A DNA stretch of 64,000 bases from Cladorhizidae sp. MBARI D1340-BT2. Taxonomy: Eukaryota; Porifera; Demospongiae; Poecilosclerida; Cladorhizidae. Numbering within the stretch: the stretch's first letter is position 1; each line of letters starts with the position of its first letter. Positions 1 through 11,463 of this stretch are shown here, in pieces. The notes below the pieces were generated by a model, which made no database searches, had not been told where the DNA came from, and was given only the letters and a program-made list of their open reading frames with translations. The translations under genes were made by a program, and so were the position numbers. The stretch covers positions 26,082,833 to 26,146,832 of the forward strand of contig JAQNBH010000011.1 in assembly GCA_028752905.1 (NCBI GenBank). Direction: 5' to 3'.

Positions 1-946
1 TATAGCGAATAACATTACAGCCAATCAGATGACTACACCTGTTAGGTAACTACAACCAATCAAATGACTACACCTCTTAGGTAACTGTTTTATATACTGT
101 CTGTGCATTGCATGACTATATATGTTAACAATAGTTCAACTGTTGGTTAGGGAGCTAGGACAGGCTGATACTCCCTAACAATATCCTTGAATTTTGTTGT
201 TGCATGAGAACCCACCATATATACCATCCAACATGGTTTCCGAGAATAGCTGATCTGCAAGTGTTAGCCTTACTGCATGGACCCTTATGCTGTTGGTTAA
301 GGCAGTAGCTTTTTTAATGGAGGAGGGTCAGTTGCTGCTGCTCAACTTACTACTCTGCTAGCTTAAAAGGGGGGACAATACTATTGTGTTATAAAAACCA
401 GTTGTTCTGATTTTCGAGCTCCATATGTAAATGCAAACACCATGATCCAATTCCTTTCTAAGATTTGAGACCTGACCTTACATGGATCAGGCAATATACA
501 TACACCACAGAAAATCTTCATACAATCATGGGTATAAGAGTGGCAGTTGCATCTACTTCCAAGGAGTAAGGCTCACTCTGCTTGCTTGCCCTATCTTTAT
601 GTTGTAGTTTGTACACAGCAAACAAGACACACTCACAAAATACAAATTTACTCTTCCATTTGCTATATACTTATAGGTCAGCCTCCATCTATGTGCACTT
701 CGCTCAGTGGCAATAGTTCAATAAATGTTATTGATAAATAAGTAACTTAAATTCATTTTTGTGCATGCTCCAGCTACTTCATGTCAGTGAAATTCCCAGT
801 GATATGCTTTAAAGAATTTCAATATTTTGTTGTGTGCTATGTATATACAATATTTATGGCTTTGTCATTAATTAATGACTGTAATGGTGTAAAATAGCTA
901 AGCTCGTTAATGAGCTTAATTCATAATGTTAACACTTTCTTGCTAG
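1..946. other. 5' flank of the SRCR array, no gene recognised
   Basis: No SRCR-like exon is visible here, although the spacing in later units would place a B-type exon at about 0.2-0.55 kb, so the array seems to start (within this window) with the A-type unit at 947. A 35-bp segment is tandemly repeated twice at 16-50 and 51-85 with a few mismatches. The rest is AT-rich with no coding pattern I can support. Confidence 0.5.
16..85. repeat. 35-bp tandem duplication
   Basis: Two adjacent copies (16-50, 51-85) share the core ATGACTACACCT and end in TTAGGTAAC. They differ at three positions. Confidence 0.8.
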
Positions 947-1248
947 GAACAATCAGACTGCAAGGAGTCACCGGTACAAGTGACCGTGTGGAGGTTTACT
1001 ACAACAATGTATGGGGCACAGTGTGTGATTATTCTTGGACAGTTAATGATACACAAGTTGTATGAGGATATTGTGCTGTTGGAGCTACTACTCTTACAGA
1101 GTCTGATGTTCCTGATGGCACTGGGCAAATATGGTTGCACAATGTCAATTGTTTTGGGAATAAGCTCAGTCTTTTAGCTGTAGAGCTAACCTGAATGGCA
1201 TCAACAATTGTTCGCACTTTCAAGATGTTGGAGTGAGCTGTCAAAGTG
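947..1248 (+). pseudogene. SRCR unit 1, A-type, broken exon
   Basis: The unit follows an acceptor (TTGCTAG) and ends at a GTAAGT donor, both phase 1. It begins like other A units (TIRLQG, then [13 protein letters not shown]) and ends in EDVGVSCQSG-like sequence. Compared with sister units, nine bases are missing around 1058 in the segment that normally reads VVCRQLGYC. The loss is a multiple of three but joins TG to A and makes a TGA stop. A further one-base loss near 1173 shifts the frame before the LFNC motif. Its 302 nt equals the usual 312 minus these ten. The unit cannot encode a domain as written but keeps both splice sites, so it may be skipped or simply be dead. Confidence 0.9.
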
Positions 1249-2455
1249 GTAAGTCATTACTAGTATGTTTTTCCGGTGCGATTCATGATATATTTGGGAA
1301 AAGGGGCTATTAGATATAGATACTGGTATAGACTATAGACAGGAAATTACATGGCCCTGTGATGGAATTTATATGTTGATATTGTGTTATATAATATATT
1401 TTGCCTTTAATAAATTTTTGAAAATTTTATAATGAGGTCAAATAATCCTTTTTTTCTACCATGAATTTTTTACAGTAGAGTTATGTTTCACTATAACAGG
1501 AATAGAACAAAGCTAGTAAAAACAGTGGGTTTGAATTACAATGACAGTTAGTTTGGATTACAGTCCTATTGTCATACTTCATTTTAAAGTAGCCATAATA
1601 ATGACGAGAGATATCTGTTGTTAGTTAATTTAACATGAGCATATATCTATATATGTAAAACTACCTGCAGATATATAACCTGTAATGCACTCAACATGTA
1701 GTTTATTTCAATAGCTATCTATATTTCAAAAGCTGGTCAAAAATCATTTTCTAGAGAAATATGTAAATATACATTACTTACTAACATCATCCTCTCCAAT
1801 TGTAGGCATAAATGAAATGATCTATTTTCTAATTAATTCATGGAGATTCCTCAGGTCATTATATACTCATGATGAAGCCCAACAATCCAGCAGGAATTCC
1901 TTAATTTACAGCTTGAAATTAGCAAGACTATATAAAATGTCCATAATATCCTCCTTTTCAACATCAGGGAATTAAAAGAAATTCTGATCGTGTCTTAGAT
2001 GTTTCTATTTTGGGTTTCAATTAGCTTATTATTTTTGTTTGTGTTTTGTTAAAAAATAAGATGATGTTTTATAGATATTTGCAGGTTTATTTTCCAATTA
2101 TGCATTATGTCAAAATAATGATCATTTATCTGTGCCCCAAAACTATTCTGTCTTGGAGATTTTTGCAATCTGAACAAGTTGGAGGTGTATAATTCACTCA
2201 TTTGTGAGATCCATACATTCTGATAACATAAGCTTCTAACATGCAATGTAAAGTTGGATTTTGTAGTAGCTACCATCATTGAATATGGAACATAGAAATT
2301 TGAGAATAATTGGAATCATGTATAAAAGGAGCTTTTAAACACTATGTTGCTCGTTTTCAAACAGTTTTCTTAATAAAGGTACATGAATATGCATTAGTTA
2401 AAAGATGTATCATGTACATAGTTTCTTGCTCAAATATATCATATTGACATTTTAG
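1249..2455 (+). other. A-to-B intron of unit pair 1
   Basis: An AT-rich intron homologous to the long introns at 3526, 6114, 11464, 14319 and 17226. Shared landmarks include a CTGCAGATAT segment followed by AATGCACTCAAC and AGCTATCTATAT, and a region near 2150-2280 with CTTGGAGATTTTTGCAATCTGAAC. This homology shows that the whole A-intron-B segment was duplicated, not only the exons. No coding region is seen. Confidence 0.7.
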
Positions 2456-2797
2456 GAACATCGTGCTTAATGTGCTCACCACAAGGGGCCATCAGACTGC
2501 AAGGAGGCACAGCAACTATGGGATGTGTAGAAGTTTGCAACGACAATGTCTGGGTTACAGTGTGCGATGATACATGGGGAACTGCTGAATCACAAGTTGC
2601 ATGCAGACAGCTGGGACATTCTGCTATTGGAGCTACAACACTTACTACATTGGCTGTTCCTTATGGTACTGGGAGTATATGGTTGGACGATGTCAATTGT
2701 GTTGGGGATGAGATGAGTCTGTTTAGCTCTAGCACTAGACCAGTCGGAGTCCATGTTTGTGCACACTATGAAGATGTTGGAGTGAGCTGTCAAACTA
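2456..2797 (+). CDS. SRCR unit 2, B-type, intact exon
   Basis: A complete 342-nt exon, phase 1 at both ends, from acceptor TTTTAG to donor GTAAGA. It encodes a short N-terminal extension with two cysteines (SCLMCSPQ) and then one SRCR domain: AIRLQGG, VEVCNDNVWVTVC, VACRQLGHS, IWLDDVNCVGDE, YEDVGVSC. SRCR domains are extracellular disulfide-stabilised ligand-binding modules. The cysteine of the usual LFNC motif is Ser here (LFSSS), and an extra Cys lies just before VEV, so disulfide pairing may differ from the family. Neighbours on both sides are broken A units. The frame is open throughout. Membership in one long multi-SRCR protein is inferred from the exon phases. Confidence 0.88.
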
Positions 2798-3211
2798 GTA
2801 AGAAATAATAGAATGCTTGACATTTGCTTTACTAAATATGCAAAAATAGTTGTCACCAATGCTCTAGAGTACTTTCATCGTAGACATACCAATAATGTAT
2901 AACATCAATGTACAATAGTTATATTCAGTTTCTTAAAAGATTCATAATTTCTCTAGGTAAACTTTTGCAATTGCTTGTGCATTTGCGAACTAGAGGAAAA
3001 GAGGAAACAACAACAACAACAAACTTCTTAAATATTGTCTCTCATATATATATATATATATTATTATATTGTCATTTGTACACCCGCTAGTGGTATATTC
3101 CAAAGAGTTGTTATAGTTTGCATTGTACATATGCTGTAAAAGGTTATTTAAAAAAATTTCCTTTATTCTTAGTTGATAACATTATTATCATGAAAACAAT
3201 TTTCTCTCCAG

Positions 3212-3525
3212 GAACAATCAGACTGCAAGGAGGCACAGGTAGAAGTGGATGTGTAGAGGTATACTACCACAATGTTTGGGGCACAGTGTGTGTAATCATT
3301 CTTGGACGATTAATGATGCACAAGTTGCATGCAGACAGCTAGGTTATTGTGCTATTGGACCTTCTACTTTTACGGAGTCTGCTGTTCCCGATAGTACTGG
3401 GCAGATATGGTTGGACAATATCAATTGTGTTGGGGACGAAATCAGTCTCTTTAACTCTAGTGCTAACCTGAGTGGTGTTAATAACTGTTCGCATTTTGAA
3501 GATGTTGGAGTGAGCTGTTTAAGTG
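3212..3525 (+). pseudogene. SRCR unit 3, A-type, +2 frameshift
   Basis: The exon keeps a good acceptor (CTCTCCAG) and donor (GTAAG). The first third reads [18 protein letters not shown] and the rest reads VACRQLGYC, IWLDNINCVGDE and EDVGVSC, but in another frame. The cause is a GT run at 3286-3293 that is one dinucleotide longer than in sister units, giving 314 nt instead of 312. This is a typical slippage event. A sequencing error or a polymorphism cannot be excluded. The LFNC cysteine is also replaced by Ser (LFNSS). Confidence 0.88.
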
Positions 3526-5080
3526 GTAAGTAATAAATCATTACTGGTATGTTTTTCATGTGTGATTCATGATATTAACAATAGAGTTTGAGAAAAAGGG
3601 CTATATAGATATTGGTTTAAATAGCCGATTACATGGCACTGTGTGTACAAATTATGTACACTATATGAGGAAATGTAACAGTTGATATTGTGGTATATAA
3701 TATTTTCTTAATAAATTTTGAGAATTTTGTAATACTTATGTTAAATTATCTTTTTTGGTTTGGTTTTTCAGTTATGTTATGGTTAAAACTAATAGGAATG
3801 GAACCAAGCTAAACCAAAACTGTTGGTTTAAATTCTAATGCGAGTTAATTATGATTACAATCATCTTGCCATTCTTCCTTTTAAAGTAACCATAATAATG
3901 TATGAGTGTGTATAAAAGTTATCTAATTTAAGACAAGCATATACCAGTAAAACTGTCTGCAGATATGTTACTTGTAATGCACTCAACACAGTTTATTTCT
4001 ATAGCTATCTATATTTCCAAAGCTGGTAAAAAAATCATCTGCTAGAAATATAGTTTATTTACTAACATCATCATCTCCTAACTAACCAAATTGTAGGCAT
4101 AAATGAAATACCTTACTTTCTAATGAGATTACTTAGGTCATTATGCTCTCATGATTAAAGCCTAACAAATCAGCAGCAATATCTTTAAAGTATGGTCACT
4201 TCATTGCAACTAGTGAAATTTGCTGTAGTCCACATGGTGCATGTGTCACTATTCTATTTATGTATTTCCTATCGAACATACCTTGCAAATTTGAAGATTG
4301 TATATAGGAAGTAAGTAAGCAAGAAAAGAAGTATTTTATTCTTACTTAGGATAATAACCTTATCAACAATCAATTTGAAATTCACTTTCTCGATGTTTCG
4401 ATTAGATGCTCTAGCCTTCATCAGGAAAAAATGATGTTTATAATAGTGGAAGAATTTAACTCAATTTCATGATGTCCTTGTTTTTAACATGGGGGAATTT
4501 ATAGAAATAGTTATCATGTATTATAGATTTCTATTTTGGGTTTGAAAATTAATTGATTCTTTTTTTTTGTATTTTGTTTAAAAATGGGTGATGTTTACTT
4601 ACGTATACATTTATTGAAATTTACAGGTGTATTCGATATTACAAATTAATTTCCAATCATGCACTATAATTATCATTTATCTGTGTCCTAAAACGAACAG
4701 AATATTTTGTCTTGGAGATTGTTGCAATCTGAACAAGTTGGAGTTATATAATTCACTCATTTGTGAGGTCCATACATTCTGATAACATGAGCCTCTATCA
4801 AAGTAGGATTTTGTAGTAGCTACAGTTATCTTTCTCAGCCATGTGCAAAACAGAACAGAAAAAAAATATATCAGCAATAATAGATCATTAAATATGGAAC
4901 ATAGAAATTTGTCAAATTTCATTGCATAATTGTCATCAGGTATAAAAGGAGCATTTAAAATTTATTTTGCTTGTTTTTAAACAGTTTGCTTCCGCAGGTG
5001 CATGAATATGCATTAGTTAAAAGATGTATCATTTCTAGTTTCTTATTGTGAAATATATGATATTGACATTTTTATTAAAG
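3526..5080 (+). other. A-to-B intron of unit pair 2
   Basis: Homologous to the other long A-to-B introns, with the CTGCAGATAT landmark near 3957. At about 4352-4425 it contains one arm of the dispersed foldback repeat described at 28102 (core AGATGCTCTAGCCTTCATCA). No coding region is supported. Confidence 0.65.
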
Positions 5081-5424
5081 GAGGAACATTCTGCTCGCTA
5101 TGCTTATCACAAGGAGCTATCAGACTGCAAGGAGGCACAGCTACTAGGGGACGTGTGGAACTCTGCAATGAAAATGTCTGGGGCACAGTGTGTGGTTATT
5201 CATGGGGAGCAGCTGAAACGCAAGTTGCATGCAGACAGCTAGGTTATTCTGCTATTGGAGCTACAACACTTACTCAATTTGAAGTTCCTGGTGGTATACT
5301 GGGCAGATATGGTTGGAGAATGTCTATTGTGATGGGGATGAAATCAGTCTGTTTAACTGTAGTAACCCAATTGGAGGACTGTATTGTAGTCACTTTGAAG
5401 ATGTTGGAGTAAGCTGTCAAACTA
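5081..5424 (+). pseudogene. SRCR unit 4, B-type, +2 frameshift
   Basis: Acceptor TTAAAG and donor GTAAGC are present. It reads GTFCSLCLSQGAIRLQGG, VELCNENVWGTVC and VACRQLGYS, then loses frame. Where intact units have GGTACTGGG it has GGTATACTGGG, a two-base insertion, making the exon 344 nt rather than 342. Downstream the SRCR motifs continue in the shifted frame (EDVGVSC equivalent at about 5398-5415). The same insertion occurs in unit 6, so it probably arose before those two units were duplicated from each other or was spread by gene conversion. Confidence 0.9.
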
Positions 5425-5812
5425 GTAAGCAGTAATCTTCAAAATACGATGTTTGACATTTGTTTCACCCAAATTTTCAACAACAGTTGTTACCAATGCT
5501 CTAGAATACTTTTGTTATAGCCATAGCAATAATGTACAACATCAATTTCTTAAAAGATTCATGATTTTGCTACGTAATCTTTTGCAGCACATATATTAAG
5601 TAGAGGAAAAGCGGAAACAACAACAACAACAAAATTCCTAAATATTGACTCATATATATTATATCAGTTGTTTCCGCTACTGGTATATTCCAAAGAGTTG
5701 CTGTCAAATGACCATATTGGCATAGTATATCTAAATATAGAGCTGTTAAAGTTCTTTTTTCTTTATTTTTAATTGATTTAACATTTTCATCATTTTAACA
5801 ATTTCTCTCAAG

Positions 5813-6113
5813 GAACAATCAGACTACAAGGAGGCACAGGTAGAAGTGGACGTGTGGAGGTTTATTACAACAATATCTGGGGGACAGTGTGTAATCATTC
5901 TTGGACCATTAATGATACACAAGTTGCATGCAGACTAGGCTGTTGGAGCTACTACTCTTACAGAGTGTGATGTTCCTGATGGCACTGGACAGATACGGTT
6001 GGACAATATCAATTGTGTTGGGGATGAGATCAGTCTATTTAACTGTAGTGCTAACCTGAGTGGTGTCTACAATTGTTCGCACTTTGAAGATGTTGAAGTG
6101 AGCTGTCAAAGTG
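5813..6113 (+). pseudogene. SRCR unit 5, A-type, 11-nt loss
   Basis: The acceptor (CTCAAG) and donor (GTAAGT) are retained. The first part reads [20 protein letters not shown] and WGTVCNHSW. In the segment that should read CRQLGYCAVGA, three and eight bases are missing (about 5934-5945), so the exon is 301 nt and the second half (NINCVGDE, LFNC, EDVEVSC) is out of frame. The lesion removes the GYC cysteine typical of A units. Both splice sites look usable, so exon skipping would restore the reading frame of a larger transcript. Confidence 0.88.
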
Positions 6114-7110
6114 GTAAGTAATAAATCATTACTGGTATGTTTTTCATATGCCATTCATTATATTAACAATAAAGTTTGAGAAAAAGGGATTGGTTTAAAC
6201 AGCAAATTACATGACACTGTGAACAAGTTGTGCACACTACATGAGGGAATTTATATGTTGATATTGTGGTATTTTGCCTTTAATAAATTAAAAAATATTT
6301 TTACTAAAGTTAAATATTCTTTTTCTACCATGAATTTTTTCAGTAGAATTATGATTCACTATAACAGGAATCGAACAAATCCGAGTAAAATAAACTGGTT
6401 TAAATTACAATGCAAGTTAGTTTGGATTACAGTCTTCTTATCATGTTCGTTTTAAAATAACCATAATAATGGTGTGAGTGTATGAAAGATTTGCTAATTT
6501 AACATGAGCAAATATCTATATCTGTAAAACTACCTGCAGATGTATAATCAGTAATGCACTCAACACGTACTTTATTTATATAGCTATCTATAATTCAAAA
6601 GCTGTTCCAAAATCATCTTCTAGAGAAATACATTACTTGCTAACATCACCCTTTCTAATTGACGGCATAAATTATATGACCTATTTACTAATTAATTCAT
6701 GGAGATTCCTCAGGTAAGTATGCACTCATGATGAAAGCCCAGCAATGCAGCAGGAATTCCTTAAGTTACAGCTTGAAATCAATAAGACTATATAAAATGT
6801 GCATGATATCCACCTATTCAACATCAGGGAATTTATAGAAATTCTTATCATGTGTTAGATTTTTCTATTTTGGGTTTCAAAATTAGATTATTATTTCTTG
6901 TTCGTGTGTTGTTTAAAAATAAGTTTATGTTTTACAGATATTTGCAGTTTTATTCAAATTAATTTCCAATTATGCATTATGTCAAAATAATTATCATTTA
7001 TCTGTGCCCCAAAACTATTCTGTCTTGGATTGTTGCAATCTGAACTAGTTGGATTTATATAATTCACTAATTTGAAAGATCCATACATACTGATAACATA
7101 ACTTCTATGC
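6114..7110 (+). other. A-to-B intron of unit pair 3, 5' part
   Basis: Homologous to the intron at 1249-2455 (same landmarks at about 6530-6600 and 7020-7080). It is interrupted at about 7110 by the hAT element. The homologous sequence resumes at about 9590 with the motif TAGTTATCTTTCTGA. Confidence 0.7.
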
Positions 7111-9586
7111 CATTGTTTCCCAAAGTCGGGCCCGTTGGCCGGATGTGGCGACCGGAGGCCCTGAATCCAGCCCTCGGATGATTATCAGAAAAGACAAAAA
7201 AAATTACAAATTAAATTACACTATTTGTGGAGACACACCCTCCACATACCCTCCCTAACTGAACAGTGCCAGTCATCTTGTCTTTCTATGATTAACACAC
7301 CACATTACAAGATAACACTGCTCATACAAACACATGCACAAACTTCTCATGTCTAACACTTATAACATGACCACATTGGTTGTAATTGGTCTCGGTCAAA
7401 AACCTAATAAAGGAGCTGGCCTCAAGTCCCTGCAGATTTCCCCGAAATTCACTCCAATTTGCAACATTCACATCCTATGTTTGGACTTCTCCACCTTGGA
7501 TTTGGACTCCTTGGACATTGCTGCCTCCTCCAACAGTGCAGGGTCAGGATGGCACTGCCAAAGAACCAGAAGGTGGATGTGGAAAATCAAGCCTTCAATG
7601 AAAAACTGACCAAGGAATTCTTCTTCATCTCAGACAGGAGCAAGTGTCTCTGCCTCATCTATCAAGAAAGCTTCGCTGTTACAAAACTATTTAACATCCG
7701 GCGACACTACCAGTCAAAGCATTCAGACAGGTAACTTTATTTTTCAGGGCAAAAACAATGCGCTAGGCTGCCTGCTTTCTGTATTACAGGTATGATGGAT
7801 TGGTAGGAGAACAACGAGTTGCCAAGGCCAAAGAGCTCAAGTCGAAGCTGTCCAGACAGCAGAACATCTTTACCAGACCAGTCAATGAAGGCAAGGCTGC
7901 CACGAAGGCCAGCTTAATGGTTTCACAGAGCATTGCCAATGAAATGAAGCCCATCAAGATGGCAAGTACATCAAGGAATGCCTGCAGGCAGTCGTTGAAG
8001 TGATGTGTACTTGAGAAAGCCTCCTCCTTCACTGCTGTCAGCCTGAGCAGCAACACGACGGTCACCAGGCAGGTGGAAGATCTGTCCAAAAACCTGAAGG
8101 AGCAGCTGCACAACCTGGCCTCGGAGTTCACAGCCTTATCTCTTGACCTTGATGTGAGCACAGACATCATCAACAATGCACAGCTACCCATCTTTATTGG
8201 GGGAGTTGATGCAGAGTGCAACATCACAAAGGAGCTCCTCTCTCTCTACGCCATGAAGAACACGTGCTCTGGAGGGAATATCTTCCTCGAGCTTAACGCG
8301 GCCATGCAGGAGCGAAAGCTAGACATAAAGAGGCTGGTAAGCATTGCCACAGATGGTGCACCTTCCATGCTGGGGACCAGACAAGGACAGCAAGGCCAAG
8401 TCATGGCTGAGCTGGACAGGAGGGGTCTGCCTCGTGACCTGATCTGCTACCATTGAATCATCCACCAGGAAGCACTCTGTGCAAAGGCTATTAGCATCCA
8501 GGAAGTGATGAGCAAGTTCATCTCGCATGTCAACTTTATCAGAGTGCATGCCCTCAACCACAGACAGTTGAAGGAACTCTTGGAAAGCTTGAGGCCAACT
8601 ATGGAGATATACTCTACTTCGCTTCTGTTCATTGGATCACCAGGGGACGCACTCTGAAACAATTTTGGGAACATAGAAAAGAGCTGAAGAAGTTCCTTGG
8701 CATGAAGGGCCAGCCAGTCCAAAAGCTCTCCGATCCCCAGTGGGTGTGTGACTTTGCCTTTCTGGTGTACATTACAGAGAAGCTAAACTTGCTCAATGTC
8801 AATGTCTCCATGCAGGGCAAGGAGAAGCTCGTCCACAACCTGTTTGGGAGTGTGCAGGCATTTCAGGTGAAGCTGCAGCTCTGGCAGACTCAGTTGGATG
8901 CTGGTAACCTCGAACACTTCCCTGCCATGAAGAGTCTGCATTGTGAGGACAGAGCTGATGATTTTGATGGGCAGAGATATGCTGCAGAAGTTGGAAACAC
9001 AGTTTGAGCACCGCTTTGAGGAGTTCAGGTCGAGAAGCATGGATTTTGTAATCTTCTCTGTGCCTCACAACTGACCCAAGCAAAAAATCCAGTCGAGCTT
9101 CTGCTGGAGCTGATTGAGCTGCAGAGCAACATGGACATCAAGTCCCAGTTTCTGGAGAAGGAGCTGAAGGAATTCTACAAGGCCCAGCCATGCAACACGT
9201 TCCCGAACCTAGCTGCCAATGGCCAGAGGTTTCATGCCATGTTTGGCAGTACATACATCTGTGAGCAGTGTTTCTCCAGGATCAAATACGCCAAGTCCAT
9301 GTATCGGAATTTGATCTCTGATGCACACTTAAGACACTGTGGGAGTGGCTTCTTCCCATCTCAAGCCTGATAACGATGTCATCATGGAACAGCAAAAGCA
9401 ATTCCATGTTTCACATGATTGTGATTACTTTGTGCAACTGTCATGTGTTTTCTGCTTCACATGTACCAGAAATACAGAAGCAAAGTTATTTTTGTCCTAT
9501 TCCCCCTCCCCCCCAATGGCCTGTGGCCCTCGATACATTCAGGGTAGTCCTCACCGGACCCTGGGCTAAACAGTTTGGTAAATCTA
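7111..9586 (+). mobile_element. hAT-Charlie-like DNA transposon, degraded
   Basis: The element lies inside the A-to-B intron of unit pair 3. The base composition is clearly more GC-rich than the flanking intron. The left end begins CATTGTTTCCCAAAG, which resembles hAT-Charlie termini (CAGTGTTTCCCAAA). The right end has the decayed inverse TTTGGTAAA at about 9574-9582. The exact ends and target duplication are not certain: only TCTAT is shared next to both ends, where hAT elements normally leave 8 bp. The interior holds a transposase gene of the GTF2IRD2/Charlie type with several frameshifts and stops. Its removal would restore the normal spacing of the SRCR array, so it inserted into an existing unit. 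Confidence 0.8.
7559..9420 (+). pseudogene. hAT-Charlie transposase (GTF2IRD2-like), decayed
   Basis: Cut-and-paste transposase remnant. The N-terminal region (about 7570-7730) resembles a BED-type zinc finger, ending NIRRHYQSKHSDR, but a Cys of the expected CxxC pair is Tyr (CLIY). A 59-nt intron (7731-7789, GT to CAG) splits an Arg codon. Then follow the family blocks RQQNIFTRPVNEGKAA, QVEDLSKNL, LPIFIGGVDAE, LVSIATDGAPSMLG, IIHQEALCAKA, LNHRQLKELL and VCDFAFLVYITEKL, and the hAT C-terminal region with FGSTYICEQCFSRIKYAKS (about 9240-9300). Frame changes or stops occur near 7980, 8454, 8650 and 9005, so no active enzyme is encoded. It matches the family that gave rise to vertebrate GTF2IRD2-like genes. 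Confidence 0.85.
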
Positions 9587-9849
9587 TATTATAGTTATCT
9601 TTCTGAACCTTGTGCTAAAACAGAATAGAAATTAAAAATATCAGCAATAATGCATCATTAAAATTAATATGGAACATAGAAATTTGTGAATTTCATTGCA
9701 TAATTGGAATCATGTATAAAAGGAGCTTTTATAATTAATTTTTCTTGTTTCCAAACAGTTTTCTTAACACATGAATATGTATTAGTTAAAATATGTATCA
9801 TGTCTTGTTTCTTGATGTGAAATATATGATATTGACATTTTAATTAAAG

Positions 9850-10196
9850 GTGGAACATTGTACTCACCGTGCTCATCACAAGGAGCCATCAGACTGCAAG
9901 GAGGCACAGCTACTAGGGGACGTGTAGAAGTCGGCAACGACAATGTCTGGGGCATAGTGTGTGGTTATTCATGGGGAGCAGATGAAACACAAGTTGCATG
10001 CAGACAGCTAGGCTATTCTGCTAATAGAGCTACAACACTTACTCGATTTGAGGTTCCTGGTGGTATACTGGGCAGATATGGTTGAACAATATCAATTGTG
10101 TTGGGGATGAGATCAGTCTGTTTAACTGTAGTGATAGACCAATTGGAGTCCTGTATTGTAGTCACTTTGAAGATGTTGGAGTGAGCTGTCAAACTA
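9850..10196 (+). pseudogene. SRCR unit 6, B-type, +2 frameshift
   Basis: Acceptor TAAAG and donor GTAAGC flank 347 nt. It encodes an extension (GTLYSPCSSQ) and GAIRLQGG, VEVGNDNVWGIVC, VACRQLGYS, and then the same two-base insertion seen in unit 4 (GGTATACTGGG), after which a TGA follows at about 10083. The VEVC cysteine of B units is Gly here. The rest (NCVGDEISLFNC, EDVGVSC) continues in the shifted frame. Shared damage with unit 4 indicates common descent or conversion. Confidence 0.9.
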
Positions 10197-10505
10197 GTAA
10201 GCAGTAATCTCCATAATAAGATGTTTGACATTTGCTTTACCAAAATTTTCAACAACAGTTGTCACCAATGAATACTTTTGTTATAGCCATAGCAGTAATG
10301 TACAACATTAATTATCTTCAATTTCTTAAAAGATTCATGATTTTGCTACGTAATCTTTTGCAGCTTGCTTTGTGCATGTATTAAGTAGAGGAAAATAGGA
10401 CAACATTTCTAAATATTGTCTCAATATTATGTAATTTGTTCGTGGTACTATATAGTATATTCCAAAGAGTAGCTGTCAATGACCATTTTGGCACAGCATA
10501 TAGCG

Positions 10506-11062
<557 letters not shown>

Positions 11063-11065
11063 TAT

Positions 11066-11110
11066 GGGTATATAGCTCAATTGGTAGAGCTACGGGCTTT
11101 TAACCCGGCT
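11066..11110 (+). pseudogene. trnK: Partial mitochondrial tRNA-Lys(UUU)
   Basis: The 5' two thirds of a tRNA: 7-nt acceptor strand (11066-11072), TA, D arm GCTC/GAGC with loop AATTGGTA, and an anticodon stem ACGGG/CCCGG with loop CTTTTAA, so the anticodon is TTT. The T arm and 3' acceptor strand are absent: the sequence runs into a G tract. It adjoins cox1 in the NUMT. It is not a functional tRNA gene. Confidence 0.75.
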
Positions 11111-11160
11111 CATTTTGGGGGGGGGAAATTGTTTTCATCATGTTAGCACTTTCTCTCCAG

Positions 11161-11463
11161 GTACAATCAGACTGCAAGGAGGCACAGGTACAAGTGGACG
11201 TGTGGAGGTTTACTACAACAATGTCTGGGGCAGAGTATGTGATCATTCTTGGATGGTTAATGATACACAAGTTGTATGCAGACAACTAAGATATTGTGCT
11301 GTTGGAGCTACTACTCTTACAGAGTCTGATGGCATTGGGCATATATGGTTGCACAATGTCAATTGTGTTGGGGATGAGATCAGTCTCTTTAACTGTATAG
11401 CTAACCTGAGTGGCATAAAAAATTGTTCACACTTTGAAGATGTTGGTGTGAGCTGTCAAAGTG
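11161..11463 (+). CDS. SRCR unit 7, A-type, intact exon
   Basis: A 303-nt open exon with phase-1 ends (CTCTCCAG acceptor, GTAAGT donor). It encodes one SRCR domain: [78 protein letters not shown] nine-base in-frame loss removes the VPD of the usual SDVPDG, which shortens a surface loop. It has the A-type cysteine after the RQL motif (RYC) and Tyr in place of the VEVC cysteine. The acceptor lies only about 35 bp after the NUMT, and its polypyrimidine stretch survived the insertion. Confidence 0.9.

Noticed and set aside
5288..5303. Tiny intron (GTATACTGGGCAG) that would hide the frameshift in units 4 and 6
   Set aside because: It would be about 14 nt, far below any known spliceosomal minimum.
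7784..8227. 147-codon open frame on the minus strand inside the hAT-Charlie element
   Set aside because: It is antisense to the recognisable transposase blocks (for example LPIFIGGVDAE), which are on the + strand.
11066..11110. Functional nuclear tRNA-Lys gene
   Set aside because: The T arm and 3' acceptor strand are missing, and it is joined to mitochondrial cox1, so it is part of the NUMT.
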